Shown piece by piece: positions 24,287 through 37,522 of a stretch of DNA of 64,000 nt. The DNA comes from Mauremys mutica. Its lineage: Eukaryota > Chordata > Testudines > Geoemydidae. The notes under the pieces were generated by a model, which was not told where the DNA came from, did no database searches, and saw only the letters and a list, made by a program, of their open reading frames with translations. Made by a program: the position numbers and the translations under genes. The stretch is from the NCBI RefSeq assembly GCF_020497125.1, contig NC_059087.1, positions 15,409,925 to 15,473,924 of the forward strand, in the 5' to 3' direction. Numbering within the stretch: position 1 is the first letter of the stretch; every line of letters starts with the position of its first letter.

Positions 24287-24794
24287 CAGTGGTTCTCATA
24301 TGTATTTGATTGTGCCCCCTTCTTTGTCTGTAGTCGTTTATGCCCCGCCCTCCTGCCATACAAGTACATATACTGATCAAAAAAATCAACATGCAACTCT
24401 CGCTAAATATTAAAAACAGTGAAGCATTGATTCAGACAAAGGCAATGATTCTTTATAATAAGAGCAAAAGCAAAACTGTGATTGTGGTCGTTGCTTACAA
24501 TTAAAAGTGCACGCCATGTCATAGCAAACGGATTAACATACAGATGGCAACAACTTTGTATAATGCTCTGCAAGCATAACTGAAATCCGTCAAAATGCAC
24601 AGCACCAACTAGAGTCAAACGCACAGCGCCATCTGAGGGCCTGATATGTCTGGAGGAATCAGCTTTGCTAGTTATTCATTGATGTGGGTAAAATGTATGC
24701 AGTAAGTCCCCCCGCTCCAAAAAAACCCACAACAACTTCTCACACTCTTCCTGCCCAAGAATATATTCCATGCTCCCCCATTTGAGGACCTCCG
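24287..24794. mobile_element. hAT-like non-autonomous element
   Basis: The left end CAGTGGTTCTCATATG is mirrored by a right end whose complement begins CCGGAGGTCCTCAAATGG. The flanking 8-mers GTCTAGAG (24279-24286) and GTCTAAAG (24795-24802) agree at seven of eight bases, as expected for hAT insertion. TGCCCCC/CCCC-type subterminal runs lie at both ends. No transposase frame is present. Confidence 0.75.
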
Positions 24795-24924
24795 GTCTAA
24801 AGAAACTTAAATCCAGCTAAAACTAGAATTAATGTAATTGGACTACAGAGTGGCTATGGAGGAAGGTGGCCAATCTATATACTAATCATGTTGTTGCTAA
24901 TATTTTTGTGCGTTGGAAAGTAGC

Positions 24925-25145
24925 CATGGGGCCTGAACCAAGAATGATGCACCATCATGCTCGGCACTGTACAAGCACACAGGCAGAGACAGGAGCTTAT
25001 GTTCTAATAGATAATTGGTACTGGGAGAAACAGATGCAGTGATTTACCCAAAGTCATGCTGTAGGTAAGTGGCAGAACTGGGAGCAGAATGCAGATCTCC
25101 CAATTTCCAGCTCAACATCTTTCCCACTGGACCATGCTGCCACTC
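24925..25145 (-). mobile_element. MIR-type SINE
   Basis: Read on the plus strand, the order is CTCGGCACTGTACAAGCAC, GTACTGGGAGAAACAGATGC, GATTTACCCAAAGTCATGC, GTGGCAGAACTGGGAGCAGA and CCCACTGGACCATGCTGCC. This is a MIR-like unit in minus orientation. Confidence 0.7.
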
Positions 25146-27195
25146 AGATTCTGCTTCTCTTTCCATATGATTCAATTCAGTGGACACCAAAATTCAGTGT
25201 AGATCTTTGTCTTCTTCACATTGAATGGTCCTTTGAGAATTCTGCTCAGCTTCTTTCTTACGTTGCATCAATCACCAGGGTATCTGAGATTTGCTCACGC
25301 ATTTTATATCCAGCTCACCCTCCCTCTTATCAAGCCTCCAAATGTATGTGTGAGAGTGCATATTTCTCTCTCCCCACACATCCCCATGTGGTCTTTCTAA
25401 AAAATAATCATCCTCCTACACCACCTCCTGTGCAAAAAAAGCTAAGTAACACATAAGCAATTGACTTTCAGTAGTCTTCCCCACCCCCATTCTCTTTTGT
25501 GATACCTGCTGGGTCACATTTAAATACTGTAGGGATCATTACCCATAAACGTTATAAGCTGATGCCTAACAACTGTATCTCATATATTGTTTCAGAGACT
25601 GTAAATTTTCACTTTGATGGAAGAAGCACTACTTGTGTGTATAGCATAGCACTTGGTTTTATATTGGTATCAAGCAAATAAGCCTGAGGTTCACCTTCAT
25701 GTGGTAGCTGAACCATTCAGTTTTCTCTCTCCCTCTGAAATCTTAAAAGCAATGGTAAAATTTGATGCAGCCAGCCAACCAGCCACCCGCTTCCCAAGTG
25801 CAGGGTGGTTGAACATCGGTCACCTGAATGCTTCTAAGCAGATTCCAATCTTCTCCAAATTTCCCCTTTCGATGTAGTAATGAGACCTCTGCACCAGGGT
25901 AGGTTAAATCACAGCTGCCAGATGGGTGTGTATTAGATTTTGAAATTCCCCAGTTGAAAACCTTAATGGTTTTTGTTTTCATTTACACAGAGTGTTATTA
26001 CATTTTGATGCAACACCTCGGCGACCTGCTTTCAATAAATGCCTGTCCTTGAGCAGTAGCTCTTAGCATATTCAATGGAAATAAAATTACTATGAGTAAT
26101 AGTCTGATACATTTAGAAATTATCTGCTTTAAAGACACTTGCTAAGGATTTAAGGACTTCGGTATTTATTCCCTGAGACTGTAGTCTTTCCTGTACCATT
26201 AAAATCATATAACTTTTTAACATTCCAATAAAGCAATATGTTCAAGCACCTGATGTGTTTAAAATTGTAAAAACAGCTCAAAATTACTGTGGCCTTTACT
26301 TTTAGAGTGTGATATTAATATTTTCTTAAGTCTTTTCCATTTTTTAACTACCGGTAAGTATTTAAATTCTCATGTACTTTGGGTTTTTTGTTTTGTTTCG
26401 TTTTTTTTTGGAAGAATCAACTAATCACTCTTCCTGTCCATAAAATAGATCCTTACAAATCACAGTGAGGAAAGTCAGACAACTAGCTTAGATTGTCAGA
26501 AGTCAAATTAGCAGAGGAAATGGGTTCATACGTTGTGCACACTTCCATTGGGTAGCTGAATCCTCATCCTCCACACATTTCTTCGGGCCAAATTAGTTAT
26601 GACTCTTCCATCTCTGAGATCCTGCTTTCTTTCCAAAGAGAAAAGGCACCCGTCATTAGGGAGGAAAGAACAAAGTTCGATAGGTATCTCCTCTCCCCCC
26701 ATTTCTGTTACCCCGTCCTGTCTCTTCTCCTCTTTCATCATTGCTGTTCCCTCCCACCTCCACACCTTCCATTTTGAGTCTCTTAGCTGTCTCTCATCCT
26801 TAAATATTGTTGCTAACTGAAACAATTTGGACTAAGTTCTGCTCATGGATGGACACTATATTCCAACAGTAGCTCCAGTGGAAGTGAGTAGGAGTTGTGA
26901 AGGAGTACCTGGAGGCATGATTTGGCCCTTCCTTACCGAATGCTGCTGCTGTCTAAGCTCTCTGATCTTCTTTTTTCCTCCTAGACACCTGGATCGGGCA
27001 TTCATTAAGCCTGCTTCCTATCAGTGACTAGCTGGCAGCGCAGAGTCAGCAGAGCATGGGACTGGCATATCTAGCAGTTTTGCACTGGCAACAACATGGA
27101 GAGGACTTTAAATCCCCAGTAGAATGCTTGATTTCCACTCCATATATTTGGTGGGTCAGAGGAACGGAGGTATGGCAGAGTGCAGGTGTGGCAGC
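25146..27195. other. No gene seen
   Basis: About 2 kb without a recognisable gene or element. A T-run lies near 26401-26409. Confidence 0.6.
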
Positions 27196-27400
27196 CTAGA
27201 AACAATAAGACTAATCTGGCTCTGAGACACTCTCTGTGGTGTTGAGCAAGTAACTACACCACTCTGCCTCAGTTTCCCCATCTATAAAATTGGGGTAATG
27301 ATTTTTAGTGCCCTGCCTGGCATAAGAATTAATTACTCAATGCTGGCAAAGTGCTCAGAAGATGTAAAAAGCATATTATAAGTGCCGAGTGGTTGGATGT
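27196..27400 (+). mobile_element. MIR-type SINE
   Basis: GTTGAGCAAGTAACTACACC, CTGCCTCAGTTTCCCCATCT, AAAATTGGGGTAATGATTTT and AAAGTGCTCAGAAGATGTAA follow MIR order from core end to tail. Diverged. Confidence 0.75.
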
Positions 27401-29049
27401 GGTTGGATGTCTGACATTTTACATAAGCTTTGGCAGTGGCTTCGTTAATGAATTCCCTAATTGTTCACTGCCTACTCACCAGCACTGTTCACGCAACTTT
27501 CTTCTAAGCTAATTAAACATATGTTCTTTGTCATTATCACAGTTTTGTTAGTAATGTTACAGACACTTCATTTTCCAAGACTTCCTTTTATTGTCAGAAA
27601 GGCATTCTGGAGTGTTGCAGAAAGAGAGAGCAACCAAGTAGATGCTATACCCTAATGCAAACTGCATTGCCTTGTTTAAATCCGGTTAGTTATTATACAG
27701 CCTGTAACCAGCAGAAATAATTTTTATCTCAGCATAAAATACATTTTTTTTCAGTCTGTTTAGTTTTCCATTAAGATCATAAAGCTCCTTCAAGGTTGGG
27801 GGGGGAAGCGTTGTTTGATTTCTCTTTCATCATCTAATTTTAATTATTCACACCATTGGCTTCGTTAAGTTAAAGCACCATAACATTACTTATGAAACAA
27901 TGATCCTCAGAAGGAGAAAAATTAGTCTAATTTCTCTGACGGCTGAAATCCCATCTTCACTTAATAGCCAGGTCTCCCTATTGATGACAATTTGATGCTA
28001 CCTCAATTTTTTCCCCAGTGATTCTGTAGGTACGTGCACTGTTGTTTAATAGCCACAAGCTCCCGCTCAGCCAGGCAGTCCAATCCTATCTGGACTTTCA
28101 GATGCATCAGGTGTGACTTTTAAGGTCCATGCTACAGCATTCGCTGCCAGTTGTGTGCACTTCTGGAGCTGTGTTTACAAATAAAACTTTGCCAAGGGGC
28201 TTAAACCAGATATCAATAAGCCCAGGCTGAATAAGGCACAACGGAGTAAATAGTCAAAGAAATGCTGTGGCAAGTTAGCTGTGTGATTATCAACATTAAT
28301 GGGAGACAGGCTAAATCTTCTCATGCCGCTCTGACAATTCACCCCAAAGTATTGGCTCAGCAGAGTACCAGCCAGCCAACAAGATCCTGAAGTTTCAGGA
28401 AAACTTCAGCTTTTAAATTCACTAACCTCCATTTCTTATTATAGAAAGATGACCTTTCCATTACGTCTCTCTTAGCATCAAAACTATCCTCATAATTAAC
28501 AAAATCTGAAAAAAAAAACAAAACCAAACCTAAAAACCCAATGTATTGTTGTCAAATACACGCTCGTCTATACTTTGCAAATTAAAACAGGCAGATGAAA
28601 AAACATTTTAAATCTCCCTGTGTTGTTTGTATTTAAGGCAGTGCCTTTGGGTTAGTCCTGCATTAATTGCAGTTGTTTGTTGATTGATTGATTGATTGAT
28701 TTGTGGTAGTGCCCAGGAACATACCAAAAATAGGCCCCATGTTCAGTGGTTGGCTTTGTCCTTCTGATCAATATTGGCTGACTACAATCTTCAGTCTTTT
28801 TACCACTGTCCAAACGGCCCAGGGAAATAGTTATCACCTTTCTAACAAATTGTTCCTCGACCTGGGTATTGCTATAAAGGTGCCAACTTGGTTTTCTGGC
28901 CAGTGTAGACAGAGCCTTACTGTGCTATAAGCCAGTCTGTAAATAATGCTGTGCTCTAGGAACCAAATTAGTCTTTTGCTGTAAGCCCAGTCCAGTGCAC
29001 AAATGATACCAAGCCAAATCATACAGCCCTTCCTTGTGCCAAATTTCTG
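27401..29049. other. No gene seen; GATT repeat, MITE-like scrap
   Basis: No gene. A (GATT)n run lies at 28678-28701. At 28895-28919 a GCCAGTGTAGACAGAGCCTTA end resembles a MITE terminus, but I cannot find its partner. The repeat-poor stretch at 27640-28030 is noted in the findings. Confidence 0.5.
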
Positions 29050-29057
29050 TTGACTGA

Positions 29058-29175
29058 CCGGGGCAGCTCCAGGCACCAGCACAGCAAGCACGTGCCTGGG
29101 GCGGCAAGCCGTGGGGGGTGGCCTGCTGGCCGCTGTGAGGGCGGCAGTCAGGCAGCCTTCGGCGGCTTGCCTGAG
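29058..29175 (+). mobile_element. GC-rich hAT-like element, copy D, 3'-truncated
   Basis: It opens with CCGGGGCAGCTCCAGGCACC and continues with GTGCCTGGGGCGGCAAGCCG, like copies E and F, then breaks off near 29175 after the GGCAGCCTTCGGCGGCTTGC segment. No right terminus or target duplication is seen. One of two shorter, AAGCCG-bearing subfamily relatives of E and F. Confidence 0.8.
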
Positions 29176-30934
29176 GGAGGGGAAAATTCTGCTCTCAGAT
29201 CTGCATGGGTGATGGTGGGTTTCTTATTCTGCTCTCTTTCTGTGCGTGGATCTCCTGCCAAAGCCAAACGGAGTTGATATATTGAGAGAGCACAACATTG
29301 GAGTCTCAGGTTTGCTGTGTAGATCCTTGAGGTCAATTTCTCCCTCCAGTCATATGGCATAATAAAAGATAAAGTGGTTGTTATATAGCATTGTCACAGG
29401 GTCACTGTCTGCAGCTTTGAAAATGAGCGTCTTGGCTTCACTCTGTCTAGCATTGGAAGATTATTATCTTGTAGCAATATTATGAATAGATTATATCTTC
29501 CTAAAGTTATCTCTTTAGTATATCAAGTGCAAATACATTAAGCATTTTTAAAGGGTGACATTAGGAATTTCTGGTTTTGCTAGAATTTTTTTTTAAGTTA
29601 AAATAAAATTGTGAGAACTGCAAATTATTCTCTTCGAACATATAACAATGTCTGTCCCTGTGTAGTGTGCAGTGAAGCACTGTAGCAGATAGGGCAAGCT
29701 ATTTTCACATTTTTTAAAAAATACAAAAAGGAGCATAGGTATATCCCAATCATTCCTTGAAGCTGTGTGTTTTTAACTACAGAACATTTTTTCCTGACAG
29801 AATGACAGCTAAAATGGTGCCGTTAAAGCAATAAACAGACTTTTCAGTTGCTTGTCAAAACAAGCAGCACTACGGTGCTAAAGAGTCTAAAGATGCCTAA
29901 CAATAGGAAGTACCTTTCAAAGTAACATCTTTATTATACAATCAGTTTCTTAACGTAATCTTCTCATACAAGAATAGTGTATTATTTCATCATAACACTT
30001 ATATAGTAAGTGGACATTAAATTAATGCTAAATGACAATGGAATTCCTGTGGAATTATGTACTACACTGAGATGAATGCCAAAAAAATTCTGCATGATTT
30101 AAAAGAGACAGAGGGGAGAGAGCTGGGTACTAATAGGTTGTCAGGGAGGGATGAGGTGAGCTGAGGATAAACAGAGTATTAGATGGCGGAGGGAGGTGGT
30201 TAGAAAAGCCACAGGCTCAAACCTGAACCCAAGCCATAAATGTCAGGAGCTGCCTGCATCTCTGGTTGTTGAAAGGAGAATGTGTTTCTTTCCAAAATGC
30301 ATGGCCATGTTCCTTACTAAAATAAACATCTCTCATTTGTGAGTATTTATGAGAGAGGTGCATGCATCAGTTTGAGATTATGAGCCATCAACTTGCATGC
30401 ATCGTGATTAAAGGCAGAATTTGGCCCTACTCTTTAGGATGGGGAGATCTGACCATGCAGTGGTGGCATTCAGAATTGAAAATGGACATGACAGCATTCA
30501 TTACACATTTGTCACTTATGTATTTTCTTCTGCTCTCAGACCACATTCACAGGTGCATTACAGTAATACACAAATCTTTAAAATGGCTTGATGTATTGTT
30601 GGTCAGAGTCTAAATTTCAGCCTCACCTTTTCACTCCCCCACCAGTAATGTCATGGAACCCCTAAACTAGGAGTCTTGAGGACACTGTGCGTGGAAAGCA
30701 GGTTGCATGAGAAGGGCACCATAACCTGCAGTGGAAGAAGAGAAGGTGTTAGAGGAAGGCAGTGTGGTCAGAACACGTGGCTGAGAGTGAGCAGGCTTGG
30801 AGTGAAATCCTCACCCTATTGAAGTAAATGGCAGAGTCCCCACAGACTATCTGCTCAACCTTGCAAGCCTCTGAGCAAAGCCTTCCAAAATACAGGGTAT
30901 TTACTATCAGGCCCTGTGTTCACGTAACCTCTCT
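29176..30934. other. No gene seen
   Basis: About 1.8 kb with no gene. GTGAAATCCTCACCCTATTG near 30809 resembles half of the short palindromic elements elsewhere in the window. Confidence 0.55.
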
Positions 30935-31040
30935 GTTGCCTTAGTTTTCTCATCTGCAAATGGGGATAAACTATGCCTAGTCTCCTTGGAGGTGCTGGAT
31001 AAAAGATGGTAGATAAATGAAAATTACTATAATTGCTACA
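30935..31040 (+). mobile_element. MIR-type SINE fragment
   Basis: TTGCCTTAGTTTTCTCATCT, GCAAATGGGGATAAACTATG, CCTAGTCTCCTTGGAGGTGC and AGATAAATGAAAATTACTAT match the tail half of MIR. Confidence 0.65.
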
Positions 31041-31662
31041 TTTTTCCTGTTTTAATAGCACCAAGAGGGAAATGACTCAGCCAACCCCCTATTTAATTAG
31101 GGTTGTCACCCATCCTAAAATGCATGTTTTGTCTTGGGTCTTTCCCACATCCTTCAGCTTTTTGCAAGATGGTTAGAGACCCAGCTATATTTTTGGGAAT
31201 CAGAAGATTGAGATATGATGTCTTGATATAGTGAACCAGTTTGTTGCATCAAGATGTGGTGGCTTTGCATCATGGCAAAACACATGATTGCTTATGGATG
31301 CAATCCCATGACATGGTGTGATTTAGTGCTGCAGTACAAAGATGAAAGCTCTGCCATGATCAGTGGTGTATCAGTCACTAGGCTGCATGAGGCACTCTAG
31401 AAATTAAAAATTAAATTAGACTAAAATACAGTTGCCTCCTCCCAATTCTGTGCACCAGACAGAGGTGTTACTTCAATAGTCCATCTTCCAGATGGAACAT
31501 CCTTGCTGCCGCAGCTCCTTCGTATTGCAGTTCACAGATGACGCAGTACAAAGCAAGAGTAGCAGCACATCAGAGGGCATCCACCTTTTACTAAATCCCC
31601 CAGTAGCTGGAACAAAGGGCTGAGGTACACTATAAAAAATAAGCACATGTGCCACTTAGGAG
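31041..31662. other. No gene seen
   Basis: Positions 31210-31400 are rich in CATG/GCATCA-type words and may be a diverged repeat, but I cannot name it. No gene. Confidence 0.5.
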
Positions 31663-32848
31663 TGTTATGGTACCCTACTCCGACGGGTTGGATCCCCTGT
31701 CTGGGATGCCACTTGGTGTGCTGGGGTTCCACTGAGCCTGCCTGTTCCACCAGCCTGGGCTTCTTCACCCTATCCTTGCTGTGCCAGACCCTGAAGCCTT
31801 CTCTGGCACGCACACAGGTAAGGCCACACCTATCTGCATACACAGACTGAAATTAGCTCTGGGTGGGAGGATTCAGTTCGGGAATTTACCCAGCACTCAC
31901 GTGGACACCTCCTTTGGGGTGTAAACCCAAAATAATAGAGAGATCTGTACCGTGCAAGCTCAGAAAAATTGCCCCCTCCCTCAATGTGGAGGGAGATATG
32001 CACAGCTTTTTGTGCCTCCCTCTGAGAGATGAATTGCACAACCTGGGTTGTGGTATAAACAAGAAATAGGTTTAACAACTACGAGAGGTAAATTTTAAGC
32101 GATTATAAGGGATAGCAAACAAAACAAAGCAGATTACTGAGCAAATCAAACAAAACACGCAGCCTAAGCTTAATTCACTAAAGGAACAGGTTACAAATAG
32201 TAATTCTCCCCTTGAATGTTGTTTTAGGCAGGTTACAGAATTTCTGCAGCTTAGACTTCCAGCTATTTCTCTTCACAGGCTGCACCCCTGTCTCAGCCTG
32301 GACTCACCCCTTGCCTTTCCCCAGCTTAGTCCCTTTGTCTTTTCAGGTGCTTTCAGCAGTCTTCCTCCTTGGGCGGGGAGACAATGGAAAAGAGCCTGAT
32401 TGACTCACTTCTCAGCCTTAAATAGGATTTACATAAGGTGGGAATCCTTTGTTTCCAGTGGAAAAATACCAGCAGTCCAAGGTGGTATTCCATATCAGGT
32501 GACATTATCACCTGACTTTGCAGTGTCAAAGCAGCGTCCCAGGAAGCTTCTCAGGAAGGTGGGAGATTAGTATCTTCGTTTGTCCTTCTTAAATGTCCCA
32601 TCCAGGCTGATTGTCTACTGTCCGGTGGGCGTTCCCCCAAGCACACACACAGTAACTGTTACATAGTCAATATTTCTAACTTCAGATACAGGGACGATAC
32701 GTGCATACCAATTGGATAAACACCTTTAATAAAGCATAGCCTTTCCAATGATACCTCACAAGACCCATCTTGCATAAAACCTATATTAATTATGCCATAT
32801 TCATATCGTAACAATATTTCTATGAAGAATATGGGATGTAGCATCACA
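31663..32848 (-). mobile_element. LTR-like repeat, unclassified
   Basis: A 1.2-kb non-coding unit that I recognise as resembling a turtle LTR repeat. On the minus strand it begins TGTGATGCTACATCCCA and ends CCATAACA, giving the TG...CA ends of an LTR. A minus-strand TATA-like CTATTTAAGG lies at 32417-32427. No flanking target duplication and no internal retroviral genes are seen, so it would be a solitary LTR. Boundaries are approximate. Confidence 0.5.
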
Positions 32849-32969
32849 CCTGCCTACAGTCCAGTTAAATGGATCTTTACTGAAGATAGATTGAGATTAC
32901 GAGCCAGAGGAATGGATGCAGGAATGTGTAGACTAGGATTCCTAATAGTTAATGTTTCGGTTTTAAATA

Positions 32970-33142
32970 CAACTCTACCCTGATATAACGCTGTCCTCGG
33001 GAGCCAAAAAATCTTACCGCGATATAGGTGAAACCGCGTTATATCGAACTTGCTTTGATCTGCCGGAGTGCACAGCCCCACCCCGCCGGAGCACTGCTTT
33101 ACTGCGCTATAGCCGAATTCGTGTTATATCGGGGTAGAGGTG
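32970..33142 (-). mobile_element. Tc1/mariner-like MITE, copy 1
   Basis: A 173-bp element with the left end CAACTCTACCCTGATATAAC and right end whose complement is CACCTCTACCCCGATATAAC, flanked by TA on both sides (32968-32969 and 33143-33144). The interior has further inverted ATATAACGC-type words. It is in the opposite orientation to the copy at 41545. Superfamily is inferred from the TA flanks. Confidence 0.8.
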
Positions 33143-34210
33143 TATTTAAGTGGAGTAACCGCTGTACATTGCCAGTGAACAGGGCAAAGCCGTTGACATC
33201 TTTTAATTCAAGGCTGGAGAAAAAGAGAGAGAGAAAAAACACAGCCTAATTCTCTAGAAGTTTGGCATCCCCATGTGACCATGCTAAACTTTCATTGCCA
33301 AGATATAAGGATTTTCCCCCTGGCACTGAATTATAGGACCCTGGTGGAATTCACTTCCTCGCAGCGGAAAGGAGAAGAAAAAAGAGCAACATAATCTGAC
33401 ATCTTTTCTGGAGGCGTGGGAGGCGCGAGGGCTTTGTGAGTGAGAAAGCTTAGATAAAATTTGTGTTGTGCCTCTTCCACACAAGGCTGAAAGACGACTG
33501 ATGGGCAGCTCTAGCACCCCTCCCCACCCTCAGCGAATCCCTTCATGCTGCCTCTGAAGATACCACGTTTCATCCCAAGAGTGAGCATTCACAACCAGCA
33601 TCTTTATGAATAAATGATGAGATGCCTGTCTCATGAGCATTAACAACAGTCACTGGAAGTCAATAGAGAGTTCTTTTTTACAGTATAAAGCAGTAGCGTA
33701 TAGTTAAGATAGGGGAGTATGCTGTATCATCATCCTTGCAAAGAGAGATGTAGCAGATTATTCCTTTTCTTGATGGCAAACAGTCTGTACAGGAGCGGCT
33801 GCTTAAGGAGCAGGAGGGCGTGGATATTAATGGGGGTGTGAGGATGTTTTTCCCCCAGAATAAAGAAGTGTCAGAGGGAAACCTGAGCTATCTGACCAGC
33901 TTTTGGATTGTGAAAAAGGATTGCTCAGCTGTTCTCGTCCATTGAATAACTATAGTTACCTCATCGACCGAGGGATGAGCAGTGCTCCCTCAGAAACACT
34001 CATTTCAAACCTGATAACACAACATATTCTCCTTTCAATGCTCATATTTTCACTTGGGTGTGTAAAATGGGCATTTACTCACCTTACATATTGCTGGCAA
34101 ATTGCCTGTGTCCCTTTGCACCTCCTGGCTGGAAATTTTGCATATACAGTCGTGTATATTTGCCCAAAATGACAGTGATTGACCAGCAGAGCAAAAAATA
34201 GATCCCTTGT

Positions 34211-34300
34211 GACCTGATTTGCAGAGGTTCTGAGCACCTGTGCCTCCCATTGACTTTAGCTGGTTTCTAGGGTACTAATCAGCTCTGAATGTCAGGCCAC
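34211..34300. repeat. Short palindromic element
   Basis: CCTGATTTGCAGAGGTTCTG faces GCCTGACATTCAGAGCTGAT on the complement, around a CTCCCATTGACTTTAGC centre. Confidence 0.6.
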
Positions 34301-35024
34301 TGGTGTCCTAAATCGCTGTCCTGTGCACTGACCATGAGATGCTGCCTTCTTCATCAAAACAGGGAAACACATACAGAGAAACTTGCCTGATTTTTTTTTC
34401 CAATTGATCTGCACTCAAAACTCCCACTGGTTTCAGTGGAAGCGCTGCATGTGGTTAGCCTCTCTGATTAGGAGAGATTGTTTGGGACATCTGTTTTCTC
34501 ATCCTCACCCAGGAAGATGAATGCTATATTAGACCAAAGCCAGCCTGCAGGCTCGGTCTCTCTCTTTTAGCCGTATTAATGTTGCCAGTTTGACTCTTTT
34601 TTGCTTTACTTGAAAATCATCACCCATTTGAAACACTTTTTAGCCCAGTTTGACCACTGGGGCTGGGAGCTCCGAGAAGATGTCAAAACAGAGGGAGCGT
34701 AAAAGAGTTGGGGGGGGAAATGTTAGAGAAGAACTGAATCTGTGCATACACCCTTAATATCTGCATGGTGGACCCAGAGAGAATGAATCTAATCTGATAT
34801 TTTAATAACCCATGTCACTTTCATCATTCATTTAATGGGGTGGTTCCCCAACACTTTCATTCTGTGACTCATAACTTGAAACAATGGCTCTGGAAGGTAT
34901 ACACTGCAGCCTGCTCGTCTGAATGATGTGTTAACTTTGAAACCTCATTATGATCATTTAAATGTCACATTGGTTCCTATTTCTGTGCCGATAAAAGTAT
35001 GCAAGAAAGAAGAGAGATGATCAT

Positions 35025-35070
35025 ATGGATAGTGTTTAAGGCCAGAAGCGACCCTGACCTTCCCTAGATA
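35025..35070 (-). mobile_element. Possible CR1-like tail scrap
   Basis: TTTAAGGCCAGAAGCGACCC resembles the start, on this strand, of the LINE tail at 54738 (TTTAAGGCCAAAAGGGACC). Too short to be sure. Confidence 0.35.
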
Positions 35071-36825
35071 TTAAGAAATTCCTTTTAGCATCTCATGTCA
35101 AGTGATATCTTCTTTTGGCTCAATGAGTGGTTGGGTCTTGGGGATGATACTACTCCTTATTATTTGCTAATATAACCCCTGCTTAGTAAAGGTGTAGCGC
35201 TGTGGGAAAGTTGGCAGTTTTGGTTCACAGTTTTGCTGACTCATCACCTTCATGGAAGTGGAAAGATTCCCTTCAATTGTACATTTCTTGATAATAGTCT
35301 GTCGTCTCGAACTGAAAATTGAAATCTCACTTAGGCTTGAAGTAATGAAGAAATTTGTTAAAAAAAAAATAAAAAAATTCATCCTTGTTATCAAGTGCTC
35401 CGTGGTACTGTCAAGGTGCTGTAAACTAGCTGTATTAAGAGAACATTCTGTTTCCACAAACCTGTCTGCATTCAGAAGGATATAATGTGATTTAGAAGTG
35501 AAAACACAATTCTCAGATTTTGATGCTTCTTCCCAGCTTTCCTTAAAAGAGCTGCAATCTCTTTGTGGGCGATGCTGCTCAATCAGTCTACCCTGAACCT
35601 TTTATAAATTCTCTTCAGATAACTCATTCTTTCTCCTTCTGTTCGGAAAAATGTATTTCCAAGTGCAGCCGAGAAACATTACACAAAATGTTAGTAGCAT
35701 TGAACTTTTTCCTTTCAGTACCTCAAAGTTAACAATGACAGAATATGGCGGTACTATTGGCAAATAAATATAAAAATGGCAATACAATAGCAGTAGCCCA
35801 AAAACATGTCCCAGAAAGGGAACTCCAGCCAGTTCTCCTTGGTCAGAATGATGGAGACTGTGTTACAGAACAGGCAAGTGTGAGACATAAATAGATGGAA
35901 ATAAGAGGGCTTCAGTAGGGATTAAGCACATATGTATAGTGGAAGGTATTCGCCTTCCCCTGAACTATCAGACAAAGGCCACAATCCTGGCCGATCAGAG
36001 TTGATGCACCATTGGACTGGTGTGCTACAGCAAGTCCTATGTTCCTTTTTCCGGGGTTAAATAAAAAACATACTAGTAGCTTGTTGGGACCCACACATTT
36101 CTGTAACAGAGCAGGCGGTGTTCAGGACTAGCCTCCAGGGGGACTGTTAAATGCATTCCGTGACAAGTTTACCAAACTTCTGTAGCAAAGTATTACGAGG
36201 CAAATATTAACAGCAGGAAACATAACAAACATTACTTGAAAGGGTTTAAATCAGCAGGGATTTTGTTTTTAACCACACAGTAATAAATGCAACATACAGC
36301 GAAGGAAAAACTAGCAGCAGTTAATATGTATCTGCTAGCAGATATTTGCTGTATAATCCCATAAAAGGACAGTGTGCTTCTGTTTAAGGTTGTAAAAAAG
36401 AAAAGTTCCTTCCTCCTGATGTTTTCCTCAGGAGGTGCCCTTCGGCTTTCATGCTAAATTATAATATTTTTGTTGCATGCTGAAGCACTGAGCTACATCT
36501 GTGGAATTTTCCACTTCTCTCCTCCCCCCACCCCCACCACCAAATAAAGCACTGTTGGGTTGTGGTGCCTGCAGACCCAAGCCTGATGCATTTCCAGTCG
36601 GCACCTCCAAGGAACTTGCCTATGTGGTTTGCCACTCTTCCTGGATGTAGGCTATGTTACCATTGTGAATGAAGCACAATTCCCAGCTTGTAGAGTCGTT
36701 TCTGCAGAAATACCGAGGGCTGCTTACACTGCTGGTCAATTTTCTTCTCTTGCCTCCTTTCCCCCTTGCCTTTCCTTTTCCAACATCCTCACGTCAGAGT
36801 CACTATTCTTCTGACTGAGGACTTC

Positions 36826-37076
36826 CAAGAGGAAGGATGGTCCTGTGGTTAAGATGCTGGACTGAGACTCGGGTCATCTGGGTTGAATTCTTGGCTTTGC
36901 CACAGAACTTCTTGAGTGACCTTGGGCAAGTCACTTCGTCTCTCAATGCCTCAGTTCCCCATCATTAAAATGGGCATAATAGTACTTCTCTGCCTTACAG
37001 AAGTGTTGTTGGGATAAATTAATGTATGTGAGGTGCTTAGATATTATGGAGAGATAGGGGGCTATATAAGCAGAGA
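36826..37076 (+). mobile_element. MIR-type SINE, nearly full length
   Basis: It runs from the tRNA-like head (GTCCTGTGGTTAAGATGCTG, GGGTTGAATTCTTGGCTTTG) through GACCTTGGGCAAGTCACTTC, CAATGCCTCAGTTCCCCATC, AAAATGGGCATAATAGTACT and a GGGATAAATTAATGTATGTG tail. One of the best-preserved MIR-type copies in the window. Confidence 0.85.
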
Positions 37077-37436
37077 GGTAGACTGGGAAGGATCCTTCCA
37101 AATGTTTCCCCTTTATCAGCCACATCATTGCTAGTTCTGAGTGAGTTCCTGAACCCTCTTCAGTTCTCTTTGTGGGACCAGAATTACACTCAGTTTGTCA
37201 TATGTGCAGTATTGCTAGGTCATCCATCCGTCTGCTCCTCTCCCCGCAACTCAGAGAGAAATTTATTATGAAGAATGTTCTCATTATGTGACCTGTTTAT
37301 CCTCTCCTACTAGTCTGCTGGGTGACTTCCTTAAAAAAGGTGTAGGGGGGAAGGATGGTTCACTGCTTCCTCCCACCATTCTGCTCATAAATTATACTTC
37401 ATGCCTCAGGTTTAGCTTTAAGTTCAAAAGCCAGTA

Positions 37437-37522
37437 GACCAGATCCTCACCTGAAGAAAACTGGCATAGCTCCATTGACTTCAACAGAACGGGGCCAATT
37501 TACATCTGCTGAGTATCGGCCC
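37437..37522. repeat. Short palindromic element
   Basis: CAGATCCTCACCTGAAGAAA and TGGCATAGCTCC face GGGCCGATACTCAGCAGATG and AAATTGGCCCCG on the complement. Same type as 38000-38070. Confidence 0.55.

Larger units (their letters stand above)
33145..36825. other. No gene seen
   Basis: About 3.7 kb without a gene. It holds the palindromic element at 34211-34300, a possible LINE-tail scrap at 35025-35070 and an A-rich run near 35361-35378. Confidence 0.55.

Noticed and set aside
28800..28919. Complete MITE ending in GTGTAGACAGAGCCTTA
   Set aside because: Only one terminus is visible. No inverted partner was found upstream, so it is not listed as an element.
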